Assembly (NCBI GenBank): GCA_964429855.1
Contig: CAYSDM010000002.1
Coordinates: forward strand, 124,001-188,000
Direction: 5' to 3'
DNA: 64,000 nt
DNA from: CALLMM01 sp964429855
GTDB lineage: Bacteria; Armatimonadota; Chthonomonadetes; Chthonomonadales; CAJBBX01
Under the pieces are notes generated by a model. That model was not told the origin of the DNA. It ran no database searches and saw only the letters and a list, made by a program, of their open reading frames with translations. Positions 8,881 to 16,836 of this stretch are shown piece after piece (the stretch's first letter is position 1; each line of letters opens with the position of its first letter). Position numbers and translations under genes: made by a program.

Positions 8881-9888
8881 TTATCGTCCTCTTCCGCCCA
8901 TAGGAGCGCCGGCCCCGCCGAGAGCCGATCCCAGCCCATCCAGCGCAATTTTCCACTTGCCGTTAACATTCTTCAACTTTGCGGAAGAGGTCTGCGTCTG
9001 CTCGCCGCTCTGCCTGCCCGACATCGCCGCCATCTGAGACGACATCTCATAAGTGACCGTTAACTCTACGGTGGCGGTATCGCCTTCGCGAGTCACCTTG
9101 CCCACCTTGAACTGCTTTACAGTGATCATATTGCCGACAAGCTGCATCGCCTGCGTGAACTGGCTCTCATTCAACTGCCCCTTCATACTATCCGGAACGT
9201 CGAGCATCGCATAGACGCCCTTCCAGTCCTTCCTCTGGAAAGCCATCATAAACTGCTCCACCGCAGCCGCCGGCGCGCGCTGCTGCTGGTAGAACCAGAA
9301 GCCCGCCGCGCCGCCCACGAGCAGCAGCGCCAGCACCACCATGATGGCGACAGCGACTCCTCCGGATTTCTTCGGCGGAGCCTCCGAATAGGCGCCTCCC
9401 GGATAGCCTGCCCGGGCAGGCGGAACCGGGCCGGGTCCGGGACGCATGGTCGCCGGACCGGATGGCATCGGCGGCACGGTACCCGCTCCGGGAGGAGGAG
9501 GCGCGCCTGTAACCGGCGGCACGACAGGGCGAAGCGGAGGAACCGGCGCGCCAGCGCCGGAAGGCGTCCTTGCGCCGGAAGGCATTCCCATGGGCGATGC
9601 GGGACGCGGTCCCTGCGGGGTCGGCGGAGGAACCTCGACGACCTCGCCGGTCAGCGAGACCCGCACCTGTCCCCCGAGACCGGGCTGCGGCGGAGCGCCA
9701 TAAGGATTCGCGCCTGGAGGAGTGTTGTCAATGCCCGGAATGCCGACGTTCGCCTCCTGAATCTCCTCTTCTGAAAACGGCTTCTGTTCGGTCGTCGCGC
9801 CTGCTGCCGGGGTCATCGGCGCTTTGCATATCTGACAGGTATCTCGTCCATCCGGCACGCCGGACCCGCATCGTAAACACTGTTGCAT
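8881..9888 (-). CDS. Zinc-ribbon single-pass membrane protein with NTF2-like (DUF4878-like) C-terminus
   Basis: Residues 1-24 hold a CxxC...CxxC zinc ribbon (CLRCG, CQIC). A long Pro/Gly-rich linker follows, then one transmembrane helix (VAVAIMVVLALLLVGGAAGF, about 207-228), then an outer domain beginning APAAAVEQFMMAFQRKDWKG that resembles DUF4878/lumazine-binding NTF2-like folds. The zinc ribbon would face the cytosol and the C-terminal domain the periplasm. Start at 9888 is chosen because the longer frame overlaps the upstream gene and because AAAGG precedes this ATG. No function is known. Neighbouring genes encode a similarly built protein and a PrsW-like protease, suggesting a membrane sensing or turnover module. 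Confidence 0.75.
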   Translation of the reverse strand: MQQCLRCGSGVPDGRDTCQICKAPMTPAAGATTEQKPFSEEEIQEANVGIPGIDNTPPGANPYGAPPQPGLGGQVRVSLTGEVVEVPPPTPQGPRPASPMGMPSGARTPSGAGAPVPPLRPVVPPVTGAPPPPGAGTVPPMPSGPATMRPGPGPVPPARAGYPGGAYSEAPPKKSGGVAVAIMVVLALLLVGGAAGFWFYQQQRAPAAAVEQFMMAFQRKDWKGVYAMLDVPDSMKGQLNESQFTQAMQLVGNMITVKQFKVGKVTREGDTATVELTVTYEMSSQMAAMSGRQSGEQTQTSSAKLKNVNGKWKIALDGLGSALGGAGAPMGGRGR

Positions 9889-9911
9889 CGTATATAAACC
9901 TTTCTGAGCGA

Positions 9912-10424
9912 TCAGCGCCGCGAAACCGCCTTCAACGACTCCAGTTTCGACTCCTCCAGCACAACCTTCCAACCGTCAGCTTCGCGCCGCAAAACGTACC
10001 GGTCTTTATACTCTTCGGTTCCCGCCTGAAGGAGCGACTCTTCGCCTGTTTTACGAACCACAATGCGCACCTCCCCCTCCCAGCGGTCCGGCGCGGACTT
10101 AAGGGTAACGATGTCGGTTCGCGCGACGCGCGCCGCCAGTCCATGCGCCAGAGGAAACTCCTTGTCATACGCCTGCTCGGTGGGATAGAACCGTTTTCGG
10201 GTGCTTTCCGCCAGCATCCGGTACTGCGTCTCATTGTTGCCGGAGTTCACCGATCCTAAAAAACGCCCCATCGCGTACTCCGGCGATCGCATATTGATAA
10301 AGAAGTACCAGTAACCGGCTCCCAACAGAGCCGCGCCGAGAAGGATGAAGATGAGCGATTCGGAGATCAACGTGCCGATCCCTCTGCCCTCTTTCATACG
10401 CGGACGACCTACCATTCGAGCCAT
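9912..10424 (-). CDS. Single-pass membrane protein with extracytoplasmic NTF2-like domain, unknown function
   Basis: This 170-residue protein has a basic N-terminus, one transmembrane helix (about residues 22-43), and an outer domain starting SPEYAMGRFLGSVNSGN. The pattern (small domain, YAMGRFL...), length and placement resemble the outer domain of the next gene, so the two may be divergent paralogues. The start at 10424 is supported by a strong GAGGAGGAGG site; the frame extends nine codons further but without a site. It begins the operon that continues with the zinc-ribbon protein and the PrsW-like protease. I do not recognise a named family with certainty. Confidence 0.7.
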   Translation of the reverse strand: MARMVGRPRMKEGRGIGTLISESLIFILLGAALLGAGYWYFFINMRSPEYAMGRFLGSVNSGNNETQYRMLAESTRKRFYPTEQAYDKEFPLAHGLAARVARTDIVTLKSAPDRWEGEVRIVVRKTGEESLLQAGTEEYKDRYVLRREADGWKVVLEESKLESLKAVSRR

Positions 10425-10469
10425 CGTACCCCTCCTCCTCTTCGTCGGCAAAGCTGCCCGGCAGGTAAC

Positions 10470-10499
10470 TTGCAGGCGAAGAGATAACTATGCTAATAT
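10470..10499 (+). promoter_or_regulatory. Putative sigma70-type promoter of the nucleoside hydrolase gene
   Basis: TTGCAG (10470-10475), 18-bp spacer, TAATAT (10494-10499). The -10 lies inside a perfect 10-bp palindrome, CTAATATTAG (10493-10502). An upstream ATG at 10490 falls within this promoter, which argues for the downstream start at 10553. Confidence 0.5.
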
Positions 10500-10552
10500 T
10501 AGACGCACAGCGGCTTCTTCCTGCCGCCATTCTTGATCCCGGGGACGCCTCC

Positions 10553-11524
10553 ATGTCCACGATCCCATTCGCCGACCGTCAACCGGTTGTCCTGGATACC
10601 GATATCGGAACAGACATTGACGACGCCTACGCCCTGCTTCTGGCGGCGGTCTCGCCGGAGCTGCAACTGCTGGCCGTTCTCACAGTAAACCACAACGTGA
10701 CGCTGCGCGCAAGGATCGCCCGCAAACTCCTGAACCTTCTGGGTCTTCCCCACATTCCGGTCATTCGCGGAATCGGTCCCTCCCTGACCCCGGGCGAGAC
10801 TCGCGGCTGGGGCGGACATGAAGGTAAAGGCATCTCTCTGGATGATCTCTCCGACTCCGATCTCGGGGAAGACGCTCCCGGCTGGCTTGCCCATGCCGCG
10901 CAGAACGCCTTCGACCGGGGAGAGCCGCTGACCCTGATCACCATCGGCGCGCTGACCAACGTCGCCGTCGCGCTGGAGCGAGACCCGGCGCGCATGTCAA
11001 AGATCGGGCGCATTGTCGCGATGGCTTCTAACTTCGAAGGCTATGGCGAGGAAAATGCGCGCGGCGAACATAATGTCGCCTGCGATCCCGTCGCGATGGA
11101 GCGGGTGCTTCAGTCCGGTATTCCCCTGACCCTCGTCGGATTGAACGTAACCAACCAGACCGTCATGCGCCGCGCACAGGTAGATGAGATCGCCGCGCAG
11201 AAAAGTCTACTGGCGGAATCCCTGACCGGAATGCACTACGAATGGTTTCGTTTCATTCAGCGAGATTATTCGCCGATGCATGACGGTCTCGCGGTCGCCT
11301 TCGCCTTTCGTCCCGATCTATTGGAGACCGTTCCCGTCGTTGCCCGGATAGACCATCCGGCAAAGGAGCCGGGAACCATCGTCTACAACCCGCCCCTGCC
11401 CGATCAGGTTACCTGTTGCCGTATTGCAACCGCAGTCAACGCGGATGCCTATCATATTCTACTAAGCGAACGAACAATTCAGGCTCTATCCGCTGCTACA
11501 AACCGCAGATCATCAGAAAAATGA
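10553..11524 (+). CDS. Inosine-uridine-preferring nucleoside hydrolase family protein
   Basis: The N-terminus contains VVLDTDIGTDIDDAYALLLA, the Asp cluster that binds the catalytic calcium in nucleoside hydrolases. Further family features are VIRGIG, TLITIGALTNVAVAL, an EHNVACDPVA segment and HDGLAVAFAF near the C-terminus, which supplies the last Ca-binding Asp. The enzyme hydrolyses the N-glycosidic bond of nucleosides to ribose and base for salvage. It has 323 residues from the chosen start, normal for the family (about 310-330). The frame is open from 10490, but that ATG overlaps the likely promoter. It is followed by a sugar isomerase-type gene after 39 bases, so the two may be co-transcribed. 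Nucleobase preference is unknown. Confidence 0.9.
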   Translation: MSTIPFADRQPVVLDTDIGTDIDDAYALLLAAVSPELQLLAVLTVNHNVTLRARIARKLLNLLGLPHIPVIRGIGPSLTPGETRGWGGHEGKGISLDDLSDSDLGEDAPGWLAHAAQNAFDRGEPLTLITIGALTNVAVALERDPARMSKIGRIVAMASNFEGYGEENARGEHNVACDPVAMERVLQSGIPLTLVGLNVTNQTVMRRAQVDEIAAQKSLLAESLTGMHYEWFRFIQRDYSPMHDGLAVAFAFRPDLLETVPVVARIDHPAKEPGTIVYNPPLPDQVTCCRIATAVNADAYHILLSERTIQALSAATNRRSSEK

Positions 11525-11563
11525 ACCGGCGGAGCGACGGAGGAGCAAAGGAGAAACGCACCC

Positions 11564-12418
11564 ATGTATGTCGGCATTTTAACGGCTCCATTTCATGGAG
11601 AACCGCTGGAGCATGTCGCCGCATTCGCCGCTGAATACGGTTTTGGCGGTCTGGAGGTGGTCGCCGGTCCCGGCAGCAGTCATGTCAACCTGGATAACTT
11701 CACCCCGGAGGATGCCAGCCGTGTCCGCGATCTGATGGAGCGGCGCGCCCTCACGATCACTTCGCTGGCAGCCTACACGAACAATACCCATCCCGATCCG
11801 GACACGCGCAGGGCGAACAACGATGTTGTCCACCGGGCGATTGACGCGGCGGTGCTGCTGAACGTGGATGTCGTCTGCACGCTGGCGGGGCATCCCGTTC
11901 CCGGCAAAAGCAAGATGCAGACCATCGAGGAGGAGTGCACGCAGGTCTTTCCGCCGCTGCTGGAATATGCCGAGCGAAAGGGCGTGAAGATCGCTCTGGA
12001 GAACTGGTACGCGACCAATATCCAGCACCTGGGGCACTGGGACAGGCTGTTTCAGCTGGTGCCGCATGAGAACTTCGGCTTGAACTTCGATCCCTCACAC
12101 CTGCTGTGGCAGGATATTGACTATATCAACGCGGTACACTACTTCGCGGATCGCATCTTCCACACCCACGCCAAAGATACCGAGGTGAAAGAGCATCGGA
12201 AAAGCTGGGTCGGTAATCAGGATGGCGGCGGATGGTGGCGCTACGTGATCCCCGGTATGGGCGCGGTGCGCTGGGGCGAGTATCTCTCCGCGCTCCGCTC
12301 CAACGGCTACAACGGCGTCCTCTCCATCGAGCATGAGGACGGCGCGGTGGGACGCGAAGAGGGCTTCCTGATGGGCAAGAAGTATCTGGAGCAGTACTTC
12401 ATTCCCGGCGTTGTCTGA
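11564..12418 (+). CDS. Sugar phosphate isomerase/epimerase (xylose isomerase-like TIM barrel)
   Basis: A 284-residue AP-endonuclease-2/xylose-isomerase-like TIM barrel. Recognisable strands include GFGGLEVVAGPG, ERKGVKIALENW (metal-ligand Glu), NFGLNFDPSHLLWQ (Asp/His), FHTHAKDTEV (His) and NGVLSIEHEDG (Glu), the classic metal-site set. Such enzymes interconvert ketoses, inosose or related sugars. The start has AAAGGAG 11 bases upstream. It follows the nucleoside hydrolase closely, so together they may process ribose- or inositol-type products; the substrate is inference. Confidence 0.88.
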   Translation: MYVGILTAPFHGEPLEHVAAFAAEYGFGGLEVVAGPGSSHVNLDNFTPEDASRVRDLMERRALTITSLAAYTNNTHPDPDTRRANNDVVHRAIDAAVLLNVDVVCTLAGHPVPGKSKMQTIEEECTQVFPPLLEYAERKGVKIALENWYATNIQHLGHWDRLFQLVPHENFGLNFDPSHLLWQDIDYINAVHYFADRIFHTHAKDTEVKEHRKSWVGNQDGGGWWRYVIPGMGAVRWGEYLSALRSNGYNGVLSIEHEDGAVGREEGFLMGKKYLEQYFIPGVV

Positions 12419-12435
12419 TATCCGATGTATTTCTG

Positions 12436-12462
12436 ACAGGGCAGGCGCAATGCCTGCCCTGT
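12436..12462. terminator. Bidirectional hairpin between convergent genes
   Basis: A perfect 11-bp stem (ACAGGGCAGGC, 12436-12446, and complement 12452-12462) with a GCAAT loop lies between the convergent isomerase and DsrE-like genes. Only a short U-rich stretch follows on either side, and the right arm touches the stop codon of the DsrE-like gene. Confidence 0.65.
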
Positions 12463-12812
12463 TATAACGTTATGACCTTCCCGGCTTCCGCCATTAGCCC
12501 GACAATCTCCGCCATGGTGCCGATCTCTCCGACCGCTGTCTTCTCCACAAGTCCATAGTGATCCAGACAGGTGCGGCAGGCGACCAGACGCACGCCCAGC
12601 CCCTGTATCAGCCGCAGCGCCGGAATCAGAGGCGAGTCGCCGCAGACAGCCTTCACCCCTTCGGTGTAGAAACAGATTGCCTGAAAGCTCTCTACCTGCG
12701 ACTCGCAGGCGTGCAGAAAACGCTCCAGCATCTCCACCCCGAACGCCTCATCTGCCGGCGCCACTGCACCCATGCCATTGCGGGCAACCAGCAGGACGAT
12801 TTTGCCCTCCAT
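12462..12812 (-). CDS. DsrE-family protein (YedF C-terminal-like)
   Basis: A 116-residue alpha/beta protein. IVLLVARNGMG, then EMLERFLHA, ICFYTEGVKAVCGDSP, and LVACRTCLDHYGLVEK followed by VGEIGTMAEI match the C-terminal DsrE domain of YedF-type proteins associated with sulfur or selenium transfer. The conserved Cys in CRTCLDHYG is present; the N-terminal SirA/TusA domain of full-length YedF is absent. A strong AGGAG site precedes the start. It stands alone, convergent to the isomerase and divergent from the DUF1559 gene. A role in persulfide relay is only an inference. Confidence 0.8.
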   Translation of the reverse strand: MEGKIVLLVARNGMGAVAPADEAFGVEMLERFLHACESQVESFQAICFYTEGVKAVCGDSPLIPALRLIQGLGVRLVACRTCLDHYGLVEKTAVGEIGTMAEIVGLMAEAGKVITL

Positions 12813-12868
12813 GAGAACACTCCTCTCCTGTCAGAATGCGATCATCGCATCTGGTTTATTAATAAAAT

Positions 12869-12913
12869 CTTAACACTCGCTTAACCACCCTTTAACATCA
12901 AGCTGTATATACT
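12869..12913 (+). promoter_or_regulatory. Promoter with three 11-bp-spaced YTTAAC repeats (Pho-box-like)
   Basis: CTTAAC (12869), CTTAAC (12880) and TTTAAC (12891) recur with an exact 11-bp period, followed 17 bp after the last repeat start by a TATACT -10 (12908-12913). There is no -35 hexamer; the repeats take its place, as in activator-dependent Pho promoters. The form matches the PyTTAAPyPy(T/A) repeats reported for cyanobacterial Pho boxes and the TTAACA repeats of Bacillus PhoP. The same architecture recurs at 16643-16697. Confidence 0.7.
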
Positions 12914-12922
12914 ATTTCATGA

Positions 12923-12943
12923 TTTTGTATACCGAATACAAAA
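12923..12943. promoter_or_regulatory. Inverted repeat in the 5' leader of the DUF1559 gene
   Basis: TTTTGTAT (12923-12930), spacer ACCGA, ATACAAAA (12936-12943): perfect 8-bp arms beginning about ten bases after the -10. The position just past the expected transcription start suits a repressor operator or a leader hairpin. Confidence 0.5.
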
Positions 12944-12965
12944 ACCGCTATGAAAGGAGTACCCG

Positions 12966-13784
12966 ATGCGACGACAGGGATTTACACTGATCGAGCTTCT
13001 TGTCGTAATCGCTATTATCGCCATTCTTGCGGCGATCCTCTTCCCGGTCTTTGCTCAGGCGAGAGAGAGCGCGCGACAGACGACCTGTCTTGCCAATCTC
13101 AAGCAGATCGGCCTGGCCGGCATGATGTACCTTCAGGACTACGATGAGACCTTCGTTCAGGTCGGAGGAACCATTGAGCAGCCCTGGCCCAGTCCGGATA
13201 CCCGCCCGGATCAGATGCAGCGGCTGACCTCCAACGGCTTGAAGCCTGTTAACGGATGGTCGCTCAACCTGCTTCCGTACATCAAGAACCGCGAAATCTT
13301 CCAGTGCCCCTCGATGGATAAGACCTTTGCCGGCGGCAATGAGTGCGCCCCGTTTAACGGTCAACGTATGACCAACCACTACGCCTACAACTACTGGCTG
13401 GGCGCGGACGACACCTATCCCTTCGGCGACTACTATCAGCTTCCCGACGGAACCATCTTCGACCGGCCGATCAGCCAGGCGGCGGTGGATCAGCCCGCAA
13501 ACACGATTATGCACTTCCACTCCGGCTCCGTTCCGCCCTACGGCTTTAGCTGGGGCTGCGTCTATGTGACCATCGAACTGCCCGACTTTTACAACAAAAT
13601 TCGCCCCCGCATCCGCCATAAGGACGGTGACAACATGGCTTTCGCGGATGGACACGCCAAGTGGTTCCAGATGAAGGAACAGGACTCCGGCGGACAGCGG
13701 CGCAACATTCAGATCTGGGCGTCGCGCGGGATGTGGATGTATCCTTACTATCCGGGCCGAACCGGCGGACTCCGGGTCTTCTAA
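12966..13784 (+). CDS. DUF1559 pseudopilin-like protein (prepilin N-terminal, H-X9-DG C-terminal)
   Basis: The protein opens with a type IV prepilin signal: a short basic leader, then G/FTLIELL and a long hydrophobic helix (residues 5-30). The C-terminus carries the H-X9-DG signature (RHKDGDNMAFADGHAKWF), typical of the large DUF1559 family of Planctomycetota and Armatimonadota. A prepilin peptidase would cleave after the Gly and the helix would join a pseudopilus or anchor the protein. The start has AAAGGAG 7 bases upstream. A second member lies 3 kb downstream with the same promoter design, and a phosphoesterase gene lies between them. Exact role unknown. Confidence 0.9.
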   Translation: MRRQGFTLIELLVVIAIIAILAAILFPVFAQARESARQTTCLANLKQIGLAGMMYLQDYDETFVQVGGTIEQPWPSPDTRPDQMQRLTSNGLKPVNGWSLNLLPYIKNREIFQCPSMDKTFAGGNECAPFNGQRMTNHYAYNYWLGADDTYPFGDYYQLPDGTIFDRPISQAAVDQPANTIMHFHSGSVPPYGFSWGCVYVTIELPDFYNKIRPRIRHKDGDNMAFADGHAKWFQMKEQDSGGQRRNIQIWASRGMWMYPYYPGRTGGLRVF

Positions 13785-13802
13785 AGCGGTCCGGTTTACA
13801 TA

Positions 13803-13838
13803 CGGGGCGGGGGCTTTCTCCGCCCCGCCCTCTTTTTT
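13803..13838 (+). terminator. Intrinsic terminator of the first DUF1559 gene
   Basis: GC-rich stem CGGGGCGG (13803-13810) pairing with CCGCCCCG (13820-13827), followed by a CCCTCTTTTTT U-tract, 20 bases after the stop codon. Confidence 0.9.
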
Positions 13839-14000
13839 ACACCATCGCTCCTCAGAGTCCTGTCTTCACGGAAGATCCTTCTCGCGTCACACGATTGGGA
13901 AGGAGGCTTGCTGCGCCGCGTGGAACAGAGAGAGACTATTTCGATCCTGTTTCCGCCCGCAGACGCGCACCGCTCTTTTCCTTCTGTTCAGGAGACCGTC

Positions 14001-16571
14001 ATGAAAACCTTCCTGCTGCTTGTGAGTCTCAGCGTTCTGACTCTTCTTCCCGTCAATCGAAAGCCCGTGCAGGTCGGGCAGATTCCGGATGGAGGCTATC
14101 TTGTCCCGACACAGCAGACGATACGTCCTGCCGGTGTCGCGGTCTCGTTCCTCGGACGCCCGGTAGACCTGATTCTCTCCCCCGACGGCAAAACCGTCTA
14201 TGTCAAGGACAATCGCGGACTGGTCGTCATTGACGCAGAGACATGGAAAATTCGACAGGAGCTTAAGTACCCGGAGGGCGGCAGTTCGATGCACGGGCTG
14301 GCGGTCTCCCGCGATGGCATGCGCCTGTATGCGACCACTGCGCAGGACATGCTCTGGGAGGCAAAAGCGGAGACGGGTGGCGCGCTGGCATGGGGACGGA
14401 AGATAGCGCTGCCGGGCCCTGGAGGGAGAGGGGCGTCGCACGCCTGCGGGATAGCCTTTTCGCCGGATGAGAGCCGCCTCTATGTCTGCCTTTCCATCAA
14501 GAACAGTCTGGGCGTGGTGGATCTATCTGAAGGCAGGCTGGTCCGCGAGATACCCGTCGGCGTGGCTCCGTTCGATGTGGTTTTGAGCCGCGATGGGAAG
14601 ACCGCCTACGTCTCTAACTGGGGAGGACGCCGCCCCAAAGCAGGCGAGCGCACGGCAAAATCTGCCGAAACCGATACGCTCGTAGATGAGCGGGGCGTTG
14701 CGTCCAGCGGAAGCGTCTCCTTCATTCAACTGGAGACCGGCACAGAGGAGGCGCAGATCGAGACAGGACTCCACCCCTCCGATCTGATCCTTAACGCAGA
14801 CGGGTCGCGGCTCTATGTTGCCAACGCCAACACGGATACCGTGAGCGTAATTGACACGCATGCGGCGCGGCAGACAGAGGTGATCCGAGTTCGTCCCGAC
14901 GCCTCCCTGCCGTTTGGAAGTATGCCCAACGCGCTAGCTCTCAGCGCGGATGAGAAGACGCTCTTCGCGGCGGTCGGCGGGAACAATGCGGTGGCGATGA
15001 TCTCCCTTCGTGACGGGGGCAGCGTGGTGCAAGGATTTATTCCCGCCGGATGGTATCCGGGCGCGGTCGCGACAGATGGGAAGCGGCTCTATGTTGCCAA
15101 TATCAAAGGCGTGGGTTCGCGCACAAAAGACCCGCAGAGGCGCGGCTGGCAGGTCTACTGGTACACCGGCACGGTAAACCGCGTCGAAATCCCCTCCCCG
15201 GAGACCCTCCGCCGTTATACCGCGCAGGTGCGCGCCGATGGGCGCGTGCCGCAGATGCTTCGCGCCTGGGAGAAACGGCGCAGCGGCAGAAAGCCGGTTC
15301 CGATCCCGGAACGCGCCGGAGAGCCTTCGGTCTTTGAGCACGTCGTCTATATCATCAAAGAGAACCGCACCTACGATCAGGTTTTTGGCGACCTGCCGCA
15401 GGGCAACGGCGACCCGCAGCTGTGTATCTTCGGGCGCGAGGTGACGCCCAATCATCACGCGCTGGCAGAACAGTTCGTCCTGCTGGACAACTACTACTGC
15501 AACGGCGTGCTGTCGGCGGACGGGCACTCCTGGGCGACTGAAGGAAACGTCACCGACCATCTGGAGAAGTCTTTCGGAGGCTTCACCCGCAGCTACACTT
15601 TCGGCGATGATCCCCTCACCTACTCCTCCAGCGGCTTCATCTGGGATAACGCGCTGGCAGCCGGTCTCTCCTTCCGCAACTACGGCGAGATGGACTATGC
15701 CGAACCGATTCCCGCCAACGCGACCTTCAAAGATATCTATACCGACTTTGTGCAGAAGACCGGAAAGATACGATTCTCGCAGAAGATCGGTATCGAGAAC
15801 CTGAACCGCTATAGCTGCCCGGACTATCCCGGCTGGAATATGCGAATCCCGGATGTCCTGCGCGCCGACCGATTCTTAAAGGAGCTGGCGGAGTACGAGA
15901 AGAACGGCAATCTCCCCCACTTTATCATCCTCTATCTGCCGCAGGATCACGCCTCCGGGACGACGCCGGGAATGCCCACGCCGCGCGCGCATGTCGCCGA
16001 TAACGATCTTGCGCTGGGGCGCGTGGTGGAAGCCCTCTCGAAGAGCCGATTCTGGCCCAGAACCTGCATCTTCGTGAATGAGGACGACCCGCAGGACGGA
16101 TTTGACCATGTGGACGGGCATCGCTCGCTCTGTCTGGTAATCAGCCCCTACACCCGACGAAAAGCGGTTGTCAGTGAGTTCTACAATCAGACCTCCGTGC
16201 TGCACACCATGCAGCGCATCCTCGGTCTACGCGCCATGAATCAGATGGACGGCGCGGCAAGCCTGATGACCGCCTGCTTCACCGACAAGCCCGACTTCAC
16301 CCCCTACACCTGCCTGCCCAACCGCGTTCCGCTGGACGAGTTAAACCCGCCCCTCTCCTCGTTGCGCGGCAAACAGCGTTACTGGGCGCAGAAGAGTCAG
16401 GAGATTCCCTGGCACATCGTGGACGGCGCGCAGGAAGATACACTCAACCGCATTCTGTGGCACGCCGTTCGGGGCGTGGACGCCCCCTATCCGTCGCAGT
16501 ATGCGGGAGCGCATGGACAGGGACTGAAGGCGCTGCGGCTAAAACTGAGTCCCCTACAGACAGAGGACTGA
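14001..16571 (+). CDS. Beta-propeller (YVTN/YncE-like) plus phosphoesterase (PF04185-like) protein, exported
   Basis: An 856-residue protein with an N-terminal signal segment (MKTFLLLVSLSVLTLLP). Residues about 45-400 are YVTN/YncE-type propeller blades, each with a SPDGKTVYV-like turn and a later VIDxE/T motif. From about residue 443 a phosphoesterase domain begins: HVVYIIKENRTYDQVFGD, GHSWATEGNVTDHLEK, then FVNEDDPQDGFDHVDGHR, residues that bind metal and phosphate in the phospholipase C/acid phosphatase family. It probably releases phosphate from extracytoplasmic phosphoesters. The start is the ATG preceded by CAGGAG; 31 codons upstream in frame lack such a site. It lies between two DUF1559 genes that share Pho-box-like promoters, consistent with phosphate scavenging. 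I saw no obvious YTTAAC array directly in front of this gene. Confidence 0.88.
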   Translation: MKTFLLLVSLSVLTLLPVNRKPVQVGQIPDGGYLVPTQQTIRPAGVAVSFLGRPVDLILSPDGKTVYVKDNRGLVVIDAETWKIRQELKYPEGGSSMHGLAVSRDGMRLYATTAQDMLWEAKAETGGALAWGRKIALPGPGGRGASHACGIAFSPDESRLYVCLSIKNSLGVVDLSEGRLVREIPVGVAPFDVVLSRDGKTAYVSNWGGRRPKAGERTAKSAETDTLVDERGVASSGSVSFIQLETGTEEAQIETGLHPSDLILNADGSRLYVANANTDTVSVIDTHAARQTEVIRVRPDASLPFGSMPNALALSADEKTLFAAVGGNNAVAMISLRDGGSVVQGFIPAGWYPGAVATDGKRLYVANIKGVGSRTKDPQRRGWQVYWYTGTVNRVEIPSPETLRRYTAQVRADGRVPQMLRAWEKRRSGRKPVPIPERAGEPSVFEHVVYIIKENRTYDQVFGDLPQGNGDPQLCIFGREVTPNHHALAEQFVLLDNYYCNGVLSADGHSWATEGNVTDHLEKSFGGFTRSYTFGDDPLTYSSSGFIWDNALAAGLSFRNYGEMDYAEPIPANATFKDIYTDFVQKTGKIRFSQKIGIENLNRYSCPDYPGWNMRIPDVLRADRFLKELAEYEKNGNLPHFIILYLPQDHASGTTPGMPTPRAHVADNDLALGRVVEALSKSRFWPRTCIFVNEDDPQDGFDHVDGHRSLCLVISPYTRRKAVVSEFYNQTSVLHTMQRILGLRAMNQMDGAASLMTACFTDKPDFTPYTCLPNRVPLDELNPPLSSLRGKQRYWAQKSQEIPWHIVDGAQEDTLNRILWHAVRGVDAPYPSQYAGAHGQGLKALRLKLSPLQTED

Positions 16572-16607
16572 TATCCTCACAATAGGGCTGTCTCTCCTCT
16601 CCTCGAT

Positions 16608-16637
16608 CCTGCGCGCCGACGCGCGTCGGCGCGCAGG
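16608..16637. other. Perfect 30-bp palindrome after the phosphoesterase gene
   Basis: CCTGCGCGCCGACGC followed directly by its exact complement gives a 15-bp stem with no designed loop. It sits 36 bases after the stop codon and 5 bases before the next gene's YTTAAY array. No U-tract follows, so it may be a GC-rich terminator or an insulator. Confidence 0.65.
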
Positions 16638-16642
16638 TCTCG

Positions 16643-16697
16643 CTTAACAGCAATTTAATTCGCATTTAATCTAAACTTAACCAACTGCCTATATAAT
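16643..16697 (+). promoter_or_regulatory. Promoter with four 11-bp-spaced YTTAAY repeats (Pho-box-like)
   Basis: CTTAAC (16643), TTTAAT (16654), TTTAAT (16665) and CTTAAC (16676) occur with an exact 11-bp period. A consensus TATAAT -10 (16692-16697) starts 16 bp after the last repeat start. There is no -35 hexamer. This is the same design as at 12869-12913, with one repeat more and a 130-base leader before the DUF1559 start. Confidence 0.72.
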
Positions 16698-16836
16698 CTG
16701 CATCAGGACTCTGTGTTACGGGCTGATTGCGTAGCTCAGAACCGGCAGTGCCTGGAAGAGATGAACAGGTTCTCATAGACACTTCCATATCCATTGCACG
16801 CCACTCCTCAACCTACATTTACCAACGGAGAGACAC

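Noticed and set aside
7610..9037. Long plus-strand frame antisense to the PrsW-like gene
   Set aside because: A GC-rich shadow frame; the minus strand carries clear motifs and signal regions, the plus strand does not.
16721..16800. Sequence with a tRNA-like D-arm motif (GCGTAGCTCAG)
   Set aside because: No acceptor or T-arm (GGTTCRA) at the right spacing and no anticodon stem-loop; treated as chance.
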